From Bradyrhizobium diversitatis (GTDB lineage: Bacteria; Pseudomonadota; Alphaproteobacteria; Rhizobiales; Xanthobacteraceae): a DNA stretch of 56,445 nt. The stretch covers positions 1 to 56,445 of the forward strand of contig NZ_JACEGD010000039.1 in assembly GCF_016031635.1 (NCBI RefSeq), written 5' to 3'. Made by a program: the position numbers and the translations under genes. Shown here piece by piece: positions 35,770 to 44,213 of this stretch. How positions within the stretch are numbered: position 1 is the stretch's first letter; the number at the start of each line of letters is the position of its first letter. The notes under the pieces are model-generated. The model worked only from the letters and a program-made list of their open reading frames with translations, ran no database searches and was not told where the DNA came from.

Positions 35770-37122
35770 ATGGCCAATGCCTTCTTCTCCGACCTGCTCG
35801 CCACCATCTCCGAGCGCGGCCGCACGCTGCTTCGCCGCGGGGACTCCGCCGATGCCAAGCGGGATGCCGATGGGCTGATCGAGCTTTGCGATGCGTTGCT
35901 GTCGGGCCGGGGCGAAGCCTCCGGCACCGCGATAGCGCGTGAGGTGCTCGACATCTACCGGGAGTTGGATGCGGCAGGACGCCGCGTCTTCTTCGAGGGA
36001 CTAGTGCGCGATTTCGGCCCCGATCGGGAGCGCCTGTCCAAGGCGATCGAGCAATGGCGCGCCAAGCCGAGCGACGAGGATGCGAGCTCGTTGCACTTCG
36101 CCTCGGAGCCGCGGCGGCAGGAGCTGATCCGCCGCCTCAACCGTGCGCCGGGCGGCACCGGCGATCTCGTCAACATGCGCGCCGATTTGCTCGGCATGAT
36201 GAACGGGCACACCGATCTCGCCGCGCTCGACCGCGACGTCTCGCACCTTCTCTCTTCGTGGTTCAACAGGGGGTTTCTCGTGCTGCGCAGGATCGACTGG
36301 TCGACCCCGGCCAACATCCTCGAAAAGATCATCCGCTACGAAGCCGTGCATGAGATCAGCGACTGGGACGATCTGCGCCGCCGCATCGATCCGGTCGACC
36401 GCCGCTGCTACGCCTTCTTCCATCCCGCGATGGTCGACGAGCCCCTGATCTTCGTCGAGGTGGCGCTGACCGAGACGATGCCGGGCGCGATCGCGCCCTT
36501 GCTTGCGGTCGACCGCCAGCATCTGCCGATCGAGCGCGCGCGCACCGCCGTGTTCTATTCGATCTCCAATACCCAGCGCGGCCTCGGCGGCATCTCCTTC
36601 GGCAGCTTCCTGATCAAGCAGGTGGTGGAAGAGCTGCGCCGCGAATTGCCGAAGCTCGACACCTTCGTGACGCTGTCGCCGGTGCCCGGCTTCATGGCTT
36701 GGGTGAAGCAGGACAAGGACCTGCCTCTGTCGGACGAGGACCGCGAGCTGCTGAAGCGTCTCGACGAGCCCAAATGGTTCGAGAGCCCCGAGACGGCGGC
36801 GCTGCTGCGCAGCGTGCTGGAGCCGCTCGCGGCGTACTACTTCCTCAAGGCACGCACGCCGAAGGGCCGGCTGATTGATTCCGTCGCGCGCTTCCATCTC
36901 GGCAACGGCGCGAGGCTCGAGCGCATCAACTGGCTCGGAGACCTCTCGCCGAAGGGCCTGCGCGAGTCGGCAGGCATCATGGTCAACTACCTCTACCGCC
37001 TCGACGACATCGAGAAGAACCACGAGGCCTACGCCAATGACGGCGAGGTGGTCGCGTCGAGCGCCGTGAAGAAGCTGCTGAAGAGCGAGGGACGACGGCT
37101 GCTGGATATGCGGTTGTCGTAG
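35770..37122 (+). CDS. matA: Malonyl-CoA decarboxylase
   Basis: A 450-residue enzyme that converts malonyl-CoA to acetyl-CoA and CO2. It has the N-terminal helical domain (residues about 1-170) and the C-terminal acetyltransferase-like catalytic domain: VHEISDWDDLRRRIDPVDRR, FFHPAMVDEPLIFVEVALT, FYSISNTQRGLGGISFGSFL, TFVTLSPVPGFMAW and the late VARFHLGNGARLERINW. The C-terminal histidine and the serine of LSPVPGF are the expected active-site residues. In rhizobia the gene often accompanies matB and matC; neither is here, so the decarboxylase stands alone. No strong ribosome binding site is visible. Confidence 0.94.
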   Translation: MANAFFSDLLATISERGRTLLRRGDSADAKRDADGLIELCDALLSGRGEASGTAIAREVLDIYRELDAAGRRVFFEGLVRDFGPDRERLSKAIEQWRAKPSDEDASSLHFASEPRRQELIRRLNRAPGGTGDLVNMRADLLGMMNGHTDLAALDRDVSHLLSSWFNRGFLVLRRIDWSTPANILEKIIRYEAVHEISDWDDLRRRIDPVDRRCYAFFHPAMVDEPLIFVEVALTETMPGAIAPLLAVDRQHLPIERARTAVFYSISNTQRGLGGISFGSFLIKQVVEELRRELPKLDTFVTLSPVPGFMAWVKQDKDLPLSDEDRELLKRLDEPKWFESPETAALLRSVLEPLAAYYFLKARTPKGRLIDSVARFHLGNGARLERINWLGDLSPKGLRESAGIMVNYLYRLDDIEKNHEAYANDGEVVASSAVKKLLKSEGRRLLDMRLS

Positions 37123-37135
37123 GGGCTCGCTCAGT

Positions 37136-37757
37136 CGTCGTCCCGGACAAGCGCAGCGAAGCGAAGCGCAGATCCGGGACCCATAGCCACAAGAGAACGT
37201 GGTTACGAGGACTCGGAGTTGTCAGCTTCGCGAAACGACGTCTGCCTGGGGTTATGGGTCCCGGATCGGCGCGCGCTTGGAGCGCGCTTGTCCGGGACGA
37301 CAACGAGCGTGTGGCGCGGCCGTAGCTCGACACTCGGTCGTCGTCCCGGACAAGCGTAGCTCTCCGACAACGCGTAGCGTTGTCGAGAGCGAAGCGTAGA
37401 TCCGGGACCCATAGCCACAGGAGAGCGTAGTTACGAGGACTCGGAGTTGTCAGCTTCGCGAAACGACGTCTGCCTGGGGTTATGGGTCCCGGATCGGCGC
37501 GCGCTTGGAGCGCGCTTGTCCGGGACGACAGCGAGTGTATGGCGCGGCCGTAGCTCGACACTCGGTCGTCGTCCCGGACAAGCGTAGCTCTCCGACAACG
37601 CGTAGCGTTGTCGAGAGCGAAGCGCAGATCCGGGACCCATAGCCACAAGAGAACGTGGTTACGAGGACTCGGAGTTGTCAGCTTCGCGAAACGACGTCTG
37701 CCTGGGGTTATGGGTCCCGGATCGGCGCGCGCTTGGAGCGCGCTTGTCCGGGACGAC
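37136..37757. repeat. Threefold 228-bp direct repeat of a palindromic unit
   Basis: Three near-identical copies (37136-37301, 37339-37529, 37567-37757) recur with a 228-bp period. Each is a long imperfect palindrome with arms CGTCGTCCCGGACAAGCG and CGCTTGTCCGGGACGAC, plus an internal pair GGGACCCATA / TATGGGTCCC. Copies 2 and 3 contain an extra 25-bp hairpin (around CGACAACGCGTAGCGTTGTC) that copy 1 lacks. The block fills the space between matA and the tartrate dehydratase gene, which converge. It contains no gene; the reading frames within it are repeat artefacts. Recent amplification by slippage or unequal crossover is likely. Confidence 0.93.
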
Positions 37758-37786
37758 AGCGAGCGTGCGGCGCGGCCGTCCGCCCC

Positions 37787-38956
37787 CTACTCCGCCAGCG
37801 CCTTCATCTCCTTGTAGAGATCGGACTTGCCTTCGAAGCCGATGCCTGGCAGCTCCGGCATGGTGATGTGGCCGTTCTCGACGCGGACGCCGTCCGGGAA
37901 GCCGCCATAGGGCTGGAACAGGTCGGGATAGCTTTCGTTGCCGCCGAGACCGAGGCCGGCTGCGATGTTGAGCGACATCTGGTGGCCGCCATGCGGGATG
38001 CAGCGGCTGGGCGACCAGCCGTGGGTCTTCAGCACCTGAAGCGTGCGCTGGTATTCGCACAGGCCATAGGACAGCGCACAGTCGAATTGCAGCCAGTCGC
38101 GGTCGGGTCGCATGCCGCCGTAGCGAATGAGATTGCGGGCGTCCTGGTGGCTGAACAGGTTTTCGCCTGTCGCCATCGGGCCTGGATAGAATTCGGCGAG
38201 CGCAGCCTGCAGCGCGTAGTCGAGGGGATCGCCGGCCTCCTCGTACCAGAACAGCGGATAGTCCCGCAGCATCTTGGCGTAGGCAATCGCCGTCTCCAGG
38301 TCGAAGCGGCCGTTGGCGTCGACGGCGAGCTGCGCGTCCTTGCCGATCTCTTCCAGCACGGCCTCGATGCGCTTACGGTCCTCGTCGATATCGGCGCCGC
38401 CGATCTTCATCTTCACGACGTTGTAGCCGCGATCGAGATAGCCGCGCATCTCGCCGCGCAGCATCGACAGGCCCTTGCCGGGATAGTAGTAGCCGCCGGC
38501 GGCATACACGAAGACGCGCGGATTGGCGGTCAGGCCGTGACGTTCGGCGAGCAGGCGAAACAGCGGCTTGCCTGCGATCTTCGCCACCGCGTCCCACACC
38601 GCCATGTCGATGGTGCCGACTGCGACGGAGCGCTCGCCATGTCCGCCCGGCTTCTCGTTGGCCATCATTGCGGCCCAGACCTTGTCGGGGTCGAGATTAT
38701 CGCCGGCTTCATCGAGCAACGACCTCGCATCGGCTTCGAGGATGCGCGCGGCGAAGCGCTCGCGGATCAGGCCGCCCTGCCCGTAGCGACCGTTCGAGTT
38801 GAAGCCGTAGCCGACGACGCGCTTGCCGTCGCGGACCACGTCGGTGACGACGGCGACGAGGCTGGTCGTCATCTTCGTGAAGTCGATATAGGCGTTGCGG
38901 ATCGGGGACGAGATCGGTTTGGTGATCTCGCGGACGTCGACGATGCGGACGGACAT
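37787..38956 (-). CDS. tarD: D-tartrate dehydratase
   Basis: A 389-residue enolase-superfamily enzyme that dehydrates D-tartrate to oxaloacetate. The sequence closely follows the characterised B. japonicum enzyme as I recall it, including MSVRIVDVREITKPISSPIR at the start and EMKALAE at the end. The base Lys184 (in VKMKIGG), metal ligands Asp213 (AVDANGR), Glu239 (FWYEE) and Glu265 (ATGENLF), and acid His322 (IPHGGHQ) are all in place. The start at 38956 gives exactly the known length; the upstream extension enters a palindromic repeat. It may be the last gene of a minus-strand run. No dedicated tartrate transporter is adjacent. Confidence 0.97.
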   Translation of the reverse strand: MSVRIVDVREITKPISSPIRNAYIDFTKMTTSLVAVVTDVVRDGKRVVGYGFNSNGRYGQGGLIRERFAARILEADARSLLDEAGDNLDPDKVWAAMMANEKPGGHGERSVAVGTIDMAVWDAVAKIAGKPLFRLLAERHGLTANPRVFVYAAGGYYYPGKGLSMLRGEMRGYLDRGYNVVKMKIGGADIDEDRKRIEAVLEEIGKDAQLAVDANGRFDLETAIAYAKMLRDYPLFWYEEAGDPLDYALQAALAEFYPGPMATGENLFSHQDARNLIRYGGMRPDRDWLQFDCALSYGLCEYQRTLQVLKTHGWSPSRCIPHGGHQMSLNIAAGLGLGGNESYPDLFQPYGGFPDGVRVENGHITMPELPGIGFEGKSDLYKEMKALAE

Positions 38957-38989
38957 GGGTTCTCTCTTCCTGGCTAGCTCCCTCCACTC

Positions 38990-39077
38990 GTCATGGCCGG
39001 GCTTGACCCGGCCATCCACGTCTTTGCCACGGAGCAAGTTCGAAGACGTGGATGCCCGGGTCAAGCCCGGGCATGAC
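38990..39077. repeat. Dispersed palindromic repeat, GTCATGCCCGGGC family, copy 2
   Basis: The arms GTCATGGCCGGGCTTGACCC and GGGTCAAGCCCGGGCATGAC enclose the inner pair ATCCACGTCTT and GAAGACGTGGAT, making a long hairpin between DUF3297 and tarD. It could reduce read-through into tarD. Confidence 0.82.
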
Positions 39078-39110
39078 GACGGAGGGTGTGGTGCGCCCGA
39101 TGCGCGATAG

Positions 39111-39353
39111 CTACTTCTTATCCCTGAAATACGGCTCGACCGGCCCGTGCACCTTGATGGTCAGCGGGTTGCCGTGGCGATCCTTGGCGTTGCCGGCGGT
39201 GACGCGGACCCAGCCTTCGCTGATGCAGTACTCCTCGACATTGGTCTTCTCGATGCCCTTGAAGCGGATGCCGACGTCGCGCGCCAGAATGTCCGCGTTG
39301 TAATAGGGGCTGTTCGGGTCGACCGACAGGCGGTCCGGAAATTCGTCGCTCAT
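39111..39353 (-). CDS. DUF3297 family protein
   Basis: An 80-residue protein matching the DUF3297 family: DRLSVDPNSPYYNADILARD, GIRFKGIEKTNVEEYCISEG, WVRV, then NPLTIKVHGPVEPYF. Members are small conserved proteins of unknown function. The ATG at 39353 is chosen because the conserved N-terminus begins MSDEFPDRLS. It follows the glutathione peroxidase gene by 11 bp, suggesting co-transcription. Confidence 0.9.
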   Translation of the reverse strand: MSDEFPDRLSVDPNSPYYNADILARDVGIRFKGIEKTNVEEYCISEGWVRVTAGNAKDRHGNPLTIKVHGPVEPYFRDKK

Positions 39354-39364
39354 GATTGTCTCGC

Positions 39365-39841
39365 TCACAACAGGGTCTCGATTTGCTGCCGCAATCCTTC
39401 GGGCCGTGCGGTCGGCGCGTAGCGCGCGACCACCTTGCCGGCACGGTCCACCAGGAATTTGGTGAAATTCCATTTGATGGAGGCGCCGAGAAGGCCGGAT
39501 TGCTGACGTTTCAGGTAGTCATAGAGAGGATGCGCCTTCGGCCCGTTGACGTCGATCTTCGCAAACAGCGGGAAGGTGACGTCGTAATTGGTCGAGCAGA
39601 ACTCCTGGATCTCGCTCGCGCGCCCCGGCTCCTGCGCCCCGAACTGGTTGCAGGGAAAGCCGAGCACGGAGAAGCCGCGCGGCGAGAGATCGCGGTAGAG
39701 ATCCTCGAGGCCGCGATATTGCGGCGTGAAGCCGCATTTGCTCGCGGTGTTGACGATCAGCAGCACCTGTCCCTCGAAACGCCTCATCGGTACCTCCTCG
39801 CCGGCAAGCGAGTTGGCCTTGAAGTCGTAGATGGCGGTCAT
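39365..39841 (-). CDS. Glutathione peroxidase-family peroxidase
   Basis: A 158-residue thiol peroxidase that reduces hydroperoxides. The peroxidatic residue is Cys36 in VNTASKCGFTPQY (cysteine, not selenocysteine). The tetrad partners are in GFPCNQFGAQEPG (Gln) and IKWNFTKFLVD (Trp, Asn). PCNQFG also holds the second cysteine, used by thioredoxin-dependent members. The start ATG at 39841 is two bases after the amidase stop, so the two are co-transcribed. Confidence 0.95.
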   Translation of the reverse strand: MTAIYDFKANSLAGEEVPMRRFEGQVLLIVNTASKCGFTPQYRGLEDLYRDLSPRGFSVLGFPCNQFGAQEPGRASEIQEFCSTNYDVTFPLFAKIDVNGPKAHPLYDYLKRQQSGLLGASIKWNFTKFLVDRAGKVVARYAPTARPEGLRQQIETLL

Positions 39842-39843
39842 CG

Positions 39844-41244
39844 CTAGCCCACGGGATCGATCGGCGACGGCGGCACGCCGCCGGCCTCGATCGCTTCGCC
39901 CGCGAGCAGGCAAAGGTCTTCGCGGTAGCGGCCGGAGACGATATGCACGCCGACCGGGGCCTTGCCGACGAGCCCGGTGGAAACCACGAGGCCCGGCAGG
40001 CCCATGAACGGAATGGCGATCTGCGGCAGCTGCGCCTCCCAAACCCGCTTGAAGGATTCGTCGTCCTTGCGGTCGAGATGATCCGGGAACGGCAGCTCGC
40101 CGGAGACCGGCGTCAGCAGCACGGCGTACTTCTCGAAGAACAACATCCATTCGCGGGTCAGCGCGGCTCTTCGGGTCAGCGCCTTGGCGTAGTTCGCCTG
40201 GTCCATCGGCGTAACCCTGGCACGGTTGCCGCGCAGGCAGGCCAGCGCACCGGGATCGCCCTCGCGCTCGGCCATATCGAGCTGCGCCTCAAAGCCGTCG
40301 CCGAGCCAGAGCTTGATCTGCCACTCCACCGCCTCGCGCATCGGCGGCGTGTCTTCGATGATGTCGACGGTCCAGCCGGCGCGCTCGAGGCGCTTGCCGG
40401 CATCGCTCACCGCGGCCTTCACCTCCGGCGTTGTGGCAAGGCCGCCCGGATTGAGGCAGAGCGCGGCGCGCTTGGCCCGCGCGGGGCCTTGCAGCGGCAC
40501 CGGCACGAACCAGGGATCGCGGATGTCGCGGGCCGACATCGCCTCGAGCGAAATCCTGATGTCGTTGACGGTGCGCGCCAGGGGTCCCGACACCGCCATG
40601 ATCTGCGGCCCGATCGGGCGCTCCGGCAGCGCCGGGTTGAAGGCAGGGATGCGGCCGAGCGTCGGGCGCAGGCCGTGGACGCCGCAGGCATAGGCGGGAT
40701 AGCGGATCGAGCCGGCGATGTCGGTGCCATGGGCGATGTGGCCGATGCCGGCCGCGACCGCCGAGCCGGCGCCGCCGGAGGAGCCGCCCGGCGTCAGCGC
40801 GGCGTCGCGGGGGTTCTTGGTATCGCCATGAATGAGATTGGTGGTGAACCAGCGGTAGGAGAAGGCCGGGCAATTGGTGCGGCCGAGCAGAATGGCGCCC
40901 GATTTCCGGAAATTGGCGACCACCGGATTGTCCTCGCGCGCGATGACATCGCGCTGGAGCTTCAGGCCGTTGGTGGTGGCAAAGCCTTCCTGGTCGACAT
41001 TGGCCTTGATGGTGACGGGCACGCCGGCGAGCACGCCGGGGTCCTCCCCGCGGGCGATGGCGGCATCGACGGCATCAGCCTGCCTGAGGACGTCATCCGG
41101 CCGGTGGTCGATCACCGCGTTGAGCTGGGGATTGACGGCATCCAGGCGCGCGAGGCCGGCCTGCGCAGCCTCCCTGGCGGACACCTTTTTGGATTTGACG
41201 AGGGTGACGAGGTCGGCAGCCGACAGGCGCCAGAGATCTTGCAT
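39844..41244 (-). CDS. Amidase (amidase-signature family)
   Basis: A 466-residue hydrolase of amides to acids and ammonia. The Ser-cisSer-Lys triad is visible: Lys in VPVTIKANVDQEG, the glycine-serine stretch LTPGGSSGGAGSAVAAGIG, and the nucleophile region HGTDIAGSIRYPAYACGVHG. The start at 41244 fits the family and has CGGAGC upstream; the longer frame to 41343 runs into a repeat. It is first in a run with glutathione peroxidase and DUF3297. The natural substrate is unknown; GatA-like and aliphatic amidases share this fold. Confidence 0.93.
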   Translation of the reverse strand: MQDLWRLSAADLVTLVKSKKVSAREAAQAGLARLDAVNPQLNAVIDHRPDDVLRQADAVDAAIARGEDPGVLAGVPVTIKANVDQEGFATTNGLKLQRDVIAREDNPVVANFRKSGAILLGRTNCPAFSYRWFTTNLIHGDTKNPRDAALTPGGSSGGAGSAVAAGIGHIAHGTDIAGSIRYPAYACGVHGLRPTLGRIPAFNPALPERPIGPQIMAVSGPLARTVNDIRISLEAMSARDIRDPWFVPVPLQGPARAKRAALCLNPGGLATTPEVKAAVSDAGKRLERAGWTVDIIEDTPPMREAVEWQIKLWLGDGFEAQLDMAEREGDPGALACLRGNRARVTPMDQANYAKALTRRAALTREWMLFFEKYAVLLTPVSGELPFPDHLDRKDDESFKRVWEAQLPQIAIPFMGLPGLVVSTGLVGKAPVGVHIVSGRYREDLCLLAGEAIEAGGVPPSPIDPVG

Positions 41245-41348
41245 GGCTTGCTCCGTGTAACCGGCGTCTTTTAGCGCCGCGAACGCGGCAAAGCCATGCG
41301 GTTTTCGCGGAGGTGAAGGGGGCTGGCGCGGGACGACGCACATTCTCC

Positions 41349-41433
41349 GTCATTGCGAGGAGCCCTTGCGACGAAGCAATCCAGACCCCCTCCGTGGAGG
41401 CAGTCTGGATTGCTTCGCTACGCTCGCAATGAC
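41349..41433. repeat. Dispersed palindromic repeat, GTCATTGCGAG family, copy 2
   Basis: It has the outer arms GTCATTGCGAG and CTCGCAATGAC with the inner pair GAAGCAATCCAGAC / GTCTGGATTGCTTC. It lies between the DUF6894 and amidase genes. Confidence 0.88.
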
Positions 41434-41450
41434 GGGGAGAGAGCGGGGTT

Positions 41451-41708
41451 TCAATGCCTCGTCGCGGACTGGTCGGGCAAGTCCAGCAGGGCCTCGGTGA
41501 AGGGAAACTCCAGCACGATCTCACCGTCGGCGTCGGTCACCTCGATGACTGCCTCCAGCAGGGCCCGCTGGGTGCCTTCCGACTTCACGACCTCCAGGAT
41601 CATCTGACGAGCGACCTCCCACGCACGGTCGGGGTTGCGCAGGTCCTCGCCGTCGGGATCCACGATCAATTCGTTGCCGATACGGGTGTTGAAGAAATAT
41701 CTGGGCAT
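41451..41708 (-). CDS. DUF6894-type small protein
   Basis: An 85-residue protein starting MPRYFFNTRIGNELIVDPDG, followed by DLRNPDRAWEVARQMILEVV. The MPRYFF-x-x-R start and D-x-x-G-x-x pattern are those of DUF6894 proteins common in Rhizobiales. The function is unknown. The shorter start at 41708 is favoured over an in-frame start at 41894, since the conserved region begins with it. It is divergent from pqqA, with 261 bp between them. Confidence 0.78.
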   Translation of the reverse strand: MPRYFFNTRIGNELIVDPDGEDLRNPDRAWEVARQMILEVVKSEGTQRALLEAVIEVTDADGEIVLEFPFTEALLDLPDQSATRH

Positions 41709-41969
41709 GCCTGATCCATGGGGTCGCCTGTAGCCGAATAGAAGCCGTTCCGTCCTCACAACTCGTTTATCCCGACAGGGATCGCGACCTATCGGATATT
41801 TTGCGCATGGCATTCGCTCAACTTTGCGGCCGCAAGCGCTCTCTTTGCAGTGCAGCAATTCCGCCGGCCTACACCTAGGTCGGGAAAATTTCACTGGCGA
41901 AGTTCTGCGCCAGCATTAGTCTAACGGGTGGGCGGATACGTCCCGAATTCGCGAATATGGAGAGCCGAA

Positions 41970-42050
41970 ATGGCCTGGAAAGCCCCGAAGATCGTCGAAG
42001 TGCCCTGCGGCATGGAAATCAACATGTATGTGAGCGCCACCCGCAAGTAA
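41970..42050 (+). CDS. pqqA: PQQ precursor peptide PqqA
   Basis: A 26-residue peptide beginning MAWKAPKIVEVPCGMEINMY and ending SATRK. Glu16 and Tyr20, in the E-x-x-x-Y motif, are the residues that PqqE cross-links to build the PQQ backbone. GGAGAG lies just upstream of the ATG at 41970. The gene is far below usual length cut-offs and easily missed. It heads the pqqABCDE operon. Confidence 0.97.
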   Translation: MAWKAPKIVEVPCGMEINMYVSATRK

Positions 42051-42076
42051 GCGGCTGGTGAGAGTGCGTTCCGCGC

Positions 42077-42156
42077 AGGTGGATCTTTCGCCCCGAGCTC
42101 TTTCGGTCACGATACGTTTCCGGAAGACAGGATTTGTGTGGGCTTGAGATCCACCT
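42077..42156 (+). promoter_or_regulatory. Long-range stem between pqqA and pqqB (possible attenuator)
   Basis: AGGTGGATCT at 42077-42086 and AGATCCACCT at 42147-42156 form a perfect 10-bp inverted repeat separated by 60 bases. Such a stem could reduce read-through or protect the pqqA message, giving more precursor peptide than enzymes. No T-run follows, so a classic terminator is unlikely. The pqqB ribosome binding site (AGGAGA, 42172-42177) lies outside. Confidence 0.4.
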
Positions 42157-42183
42157 CGCGACCTTACCTCCAGGAGACGGATC

Positions 42184-43113
42184 ATGCTTCGCGTCGTCGT
42201 CCTGGGCGCCGGGGCCGGCGGCGGAGTTCCGCAATGGAATTGCGGGTGCGAGGGCTGCCGGGCGGCCCGTAGCGGCGGCCACGAGCTTCAAAGGACGCAG
42301 GCCTCGGTGGCCTTCAGCGGCGACGGCGAGCACTGGTTCCTGATCAACGCCTCCCCCGACCTGCGGCAGCAACTGAATGCCACGCCACAGCTGCACCCCA
42401 AGGCGGCCGCACTGCGTCACTCGCCGATTGCGGGCGTGATCTTGACCAACAGCGAAGTCGATGCGGTGGCGGGCCTGCTGTCGATGCGCGAGGGCTCGCC
42501 GTTCACAATCTATGCGCATCAGAAAGTGCTGGCGATTCTGGACAGCAACAGCATCTTCAATGTGCTGAACGAGAAGCACGTGCGGCGTCAGCCGATCGGC
42601 ATCAATGAGCCATTCGAGCCCCGCCTGCCGGATGGTGCGCGCGCCGGCCTGGAGGTGCTGCCCTTCGCAGTGCCGGGCAAGTCGGCCTGGTACCTGGAGG
42701 GCAAGGCGCATCCGGGCGGCGAGAGCGGCGACGGCGACACGCTGGGCCTTGAGATCACCGATAGGGCGACGGGCAAGTGCTTCTACTTCATCGCGGCCTG
42801 TGCCGAGGTGACCGACGCGCTCAAGGCCCGGATTGACGGCGCCGCGCTGGTGTTCTTCGACGGCACGGTCTGGCGCGACGACGAGATGATCAGGGCCGGC
42901 CTCGGCCACAAGACCGGCAGGAGCATGGGACATGTCGCCATGTCCGGCGACGACGGCGCGATCGCGCGGCTGGCCGACCTCAGTATCGACAGGAAGCTGT
43001 TTCTGCATATCAATAACTCGAATCCCGCGCTGCTGCCCGGCTCGCCCGAGCGCAAGGCCGCCGAGCAGGCGGGCTGGCAGATACCCGCGGATGGAACGGA
43101 GATCGTGCTGTGA
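42184..43113 (+). CDS. pqqB: PQQ biosynthesis protein PqqB
   Basis: A 309-residue metallo-beta-lactamase-fold protein acting late in PQQ synthesis as a hydroxylase of the tyrosine-derived ring. The N-terminus VVVLGAGAGGGVPQWNCGCE includes the characteristic cysteine cluster (C-x-C-x-x-C). LINASPDLRQQL, AGVILTNSEVDAVAGLLSMR and MGHVAMSGDDGAIARL are PqqB-typical. Its stop overlaps the pqqC GTG start by four bases (GTGA). Confidence 0.97.
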   Translation: MLRVVVLGAGAGGGVPQWNCGCEGCRAARSGGHELQRTQASVAFSGDGEHWFLINASPDLRQQLNATPQLHPKAAALRHSPIAGVILTNSEVDAVAGLLSMREGSPFTIYAHQKVLAILDSNSIFNVLNEKHVRRQPIGINEPFEPRLPDGARAGLEVLPFAVPGKSAWYLEGKAHPGGESGDGDTLGLEITDRATGKCFYFIAACAEVTDALKARIDGAALVFFDGTVWRDDEMIRAGLGHKTGRSMGHVAMSGDDGAIARLADLSIDRKLFLHINNSNPALLPGSPERKAAEQAGWQIPADGTEIVL

Positions 43114-43889
43114 ACGCCGCATCACTGACTGGAATGACCGCACTCTCGATCGGCAAGGACATCAGGCTCACCAGCGCCGATGAGCTCGAGGCGACGCTGC
43201 GCCATATCGGGGCGACGCGCTATCACAGCCTGCATCCGTTCCATAAGCTGCTGCATGGCGGCAAGCTGAACAAGGGCCAGGTGCAGGCCTGGGCGCTCAA
43301 CCGCTACTATTACCAGAGCACGATCCCGATCAAGGACGCGGTGGTGATCTCGCGCTTTCGCGACCGCGCCACCCGCCTGGAATGGCGCCATCGCATCGAG
43401 GACCATGACGGCGACGACGGCAGCGAGGGCGGCATCGAGCGCTGGCTCAAGCTGACCGAAGGGCTCGGGCTCGATACGGCCTATGTGGAATCCACCGAAG
43501 GCATCCTGCCGGCGACGCGCTTCGCGGTCGAAGCCTATGTCCACTATTGCCGCGAGAAGAGCCCGCTGGAGGCGATCGCCTCCTCGCTCACCGAGCTGTT
43601 CGCGCCGAACCTGCATGCAGAGCGCATCGCCGGCATGCTGGAGCATTACGATTTCGTCAATCCCGACATCATGAGCTACTTCAAGCGCCGCCTGACCCAG
43701 GCGCCGCGCGATGCCAATTTCGCGCTGGACTATGTCAAGACGCATGCGAGGACGCCGGAGGAGCGCGCCTCCGTCTGCAATGCACTGATCTTCAAGACCA
43801 ACGTGCTGTGGGTGCAGCTGGACGCGCTGCAGCACGCCTATGTCGAGGGCCACATTCCGCCGGGCGCGTTCGTGCCCAAAGCAAGCTGA
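43110..43889 (+). CDS. pqqC: Pyrroloquinoline-quinone synthase PqqC
   Basis: A 259-residue cofactor-free oxidase of the TENA/haem-oxygenase-like fold that performs the final ring closure and eight-electron oxidation to PQQ. Conserved active-site regions are HPFHKLLHGGKLNKGQVQAW, NRYYYQSTIPIKDA, WRHRIEDHDG and ILPATRFAVEAYVHYCREKS. The GTG at 43110 overlaps the pqqB stop; an ATG at 43134 is an alternative start. The length is normal. Confidence 0.97.
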   Translation: MNAASLTGMTALSIGKDIRLTSADELEATLRHIGATRYHSLHPFHKLLHGGKLNKGQVQAWALNRYYYQSTIPIKDAVVISRFRDRATRLEWRHRIEDHDGDDGSEGGIERWLKLTEGLGLDTAYVESTEGILPATRFAVEAYVHYCREKSPLEAIASSLTELFAPNLHAERIAGMLEHYDFVNPDIMSYFKRRLTQAPRDANFALDYVKTHARTPEERASVCNALIFKTNVLWVQLDALQHAYVEGHIPPGAFVPKAS

Positions 43890-43901
43890 GGAACAAGCGC
43901 A

Positions 43902-44213
43902 ATGGCCGGGCCGCGGAACATCAGCGTCAGCGAGGCAAGCCGCCCCGTGCTGCCGCGGCATGCCAAGCTGAAATATGACGAGACACGAAAAGTCTGGGTG
44001 ATCCTGGCGCCGGAGCGCGTGCTGGCGCCCGACGACATTGCGGTCGAAGTCTTGCAGCTCTGCAACGGTGAGCGCAATGTCGGCGACGTCGCCGATCAGC
44101 TCGCGGCGAAATATGCCGCGCCGCGCGAGGCGATCCTGGCCGATGTCATCGCCATGCTGCAGGATCTCGCCGACAAGGGCTTTCTCACCGAGATCAGGGA
44201 GAAGACGTCATGA
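43902..44213 (+). CDS. pqqD: PQQ peptide chaperone PqqD
   Basis: A 103-residue RiPP-recognition protein that binds PqqA and delivers it to PqqE. RPVLPRHAKLKYDETRKVWV is the beta-sheet part and APERVLAPDDIAVEVLQLCN the helix that follows, matching PqqD. It starts 12 bases after pqqC, and its stop overlaps the pqqE start (ATGA). Confidence 0.96.
   Translation: MAGPRNISVSEASRPVLPRHAKLKYDETRKVWVILAPERVLAPDDIAVEVLQLCNGERNVGDVADQLAAKYAAPREAILADVIAMLQDLADKGFLTEIREKTS

Noticed and set aside
36983..37648. 221-codon minus-strand frame
   Set aside because: It arises from the 228-bp repeat, so the peptide itself is repetitive, and it overlaps matA antisense.
37136..37757. Possible CRISPR array
   Set aside because: The repeats are about 190 bp and the intervening parts are also near-identical, so there are no unique spacers.
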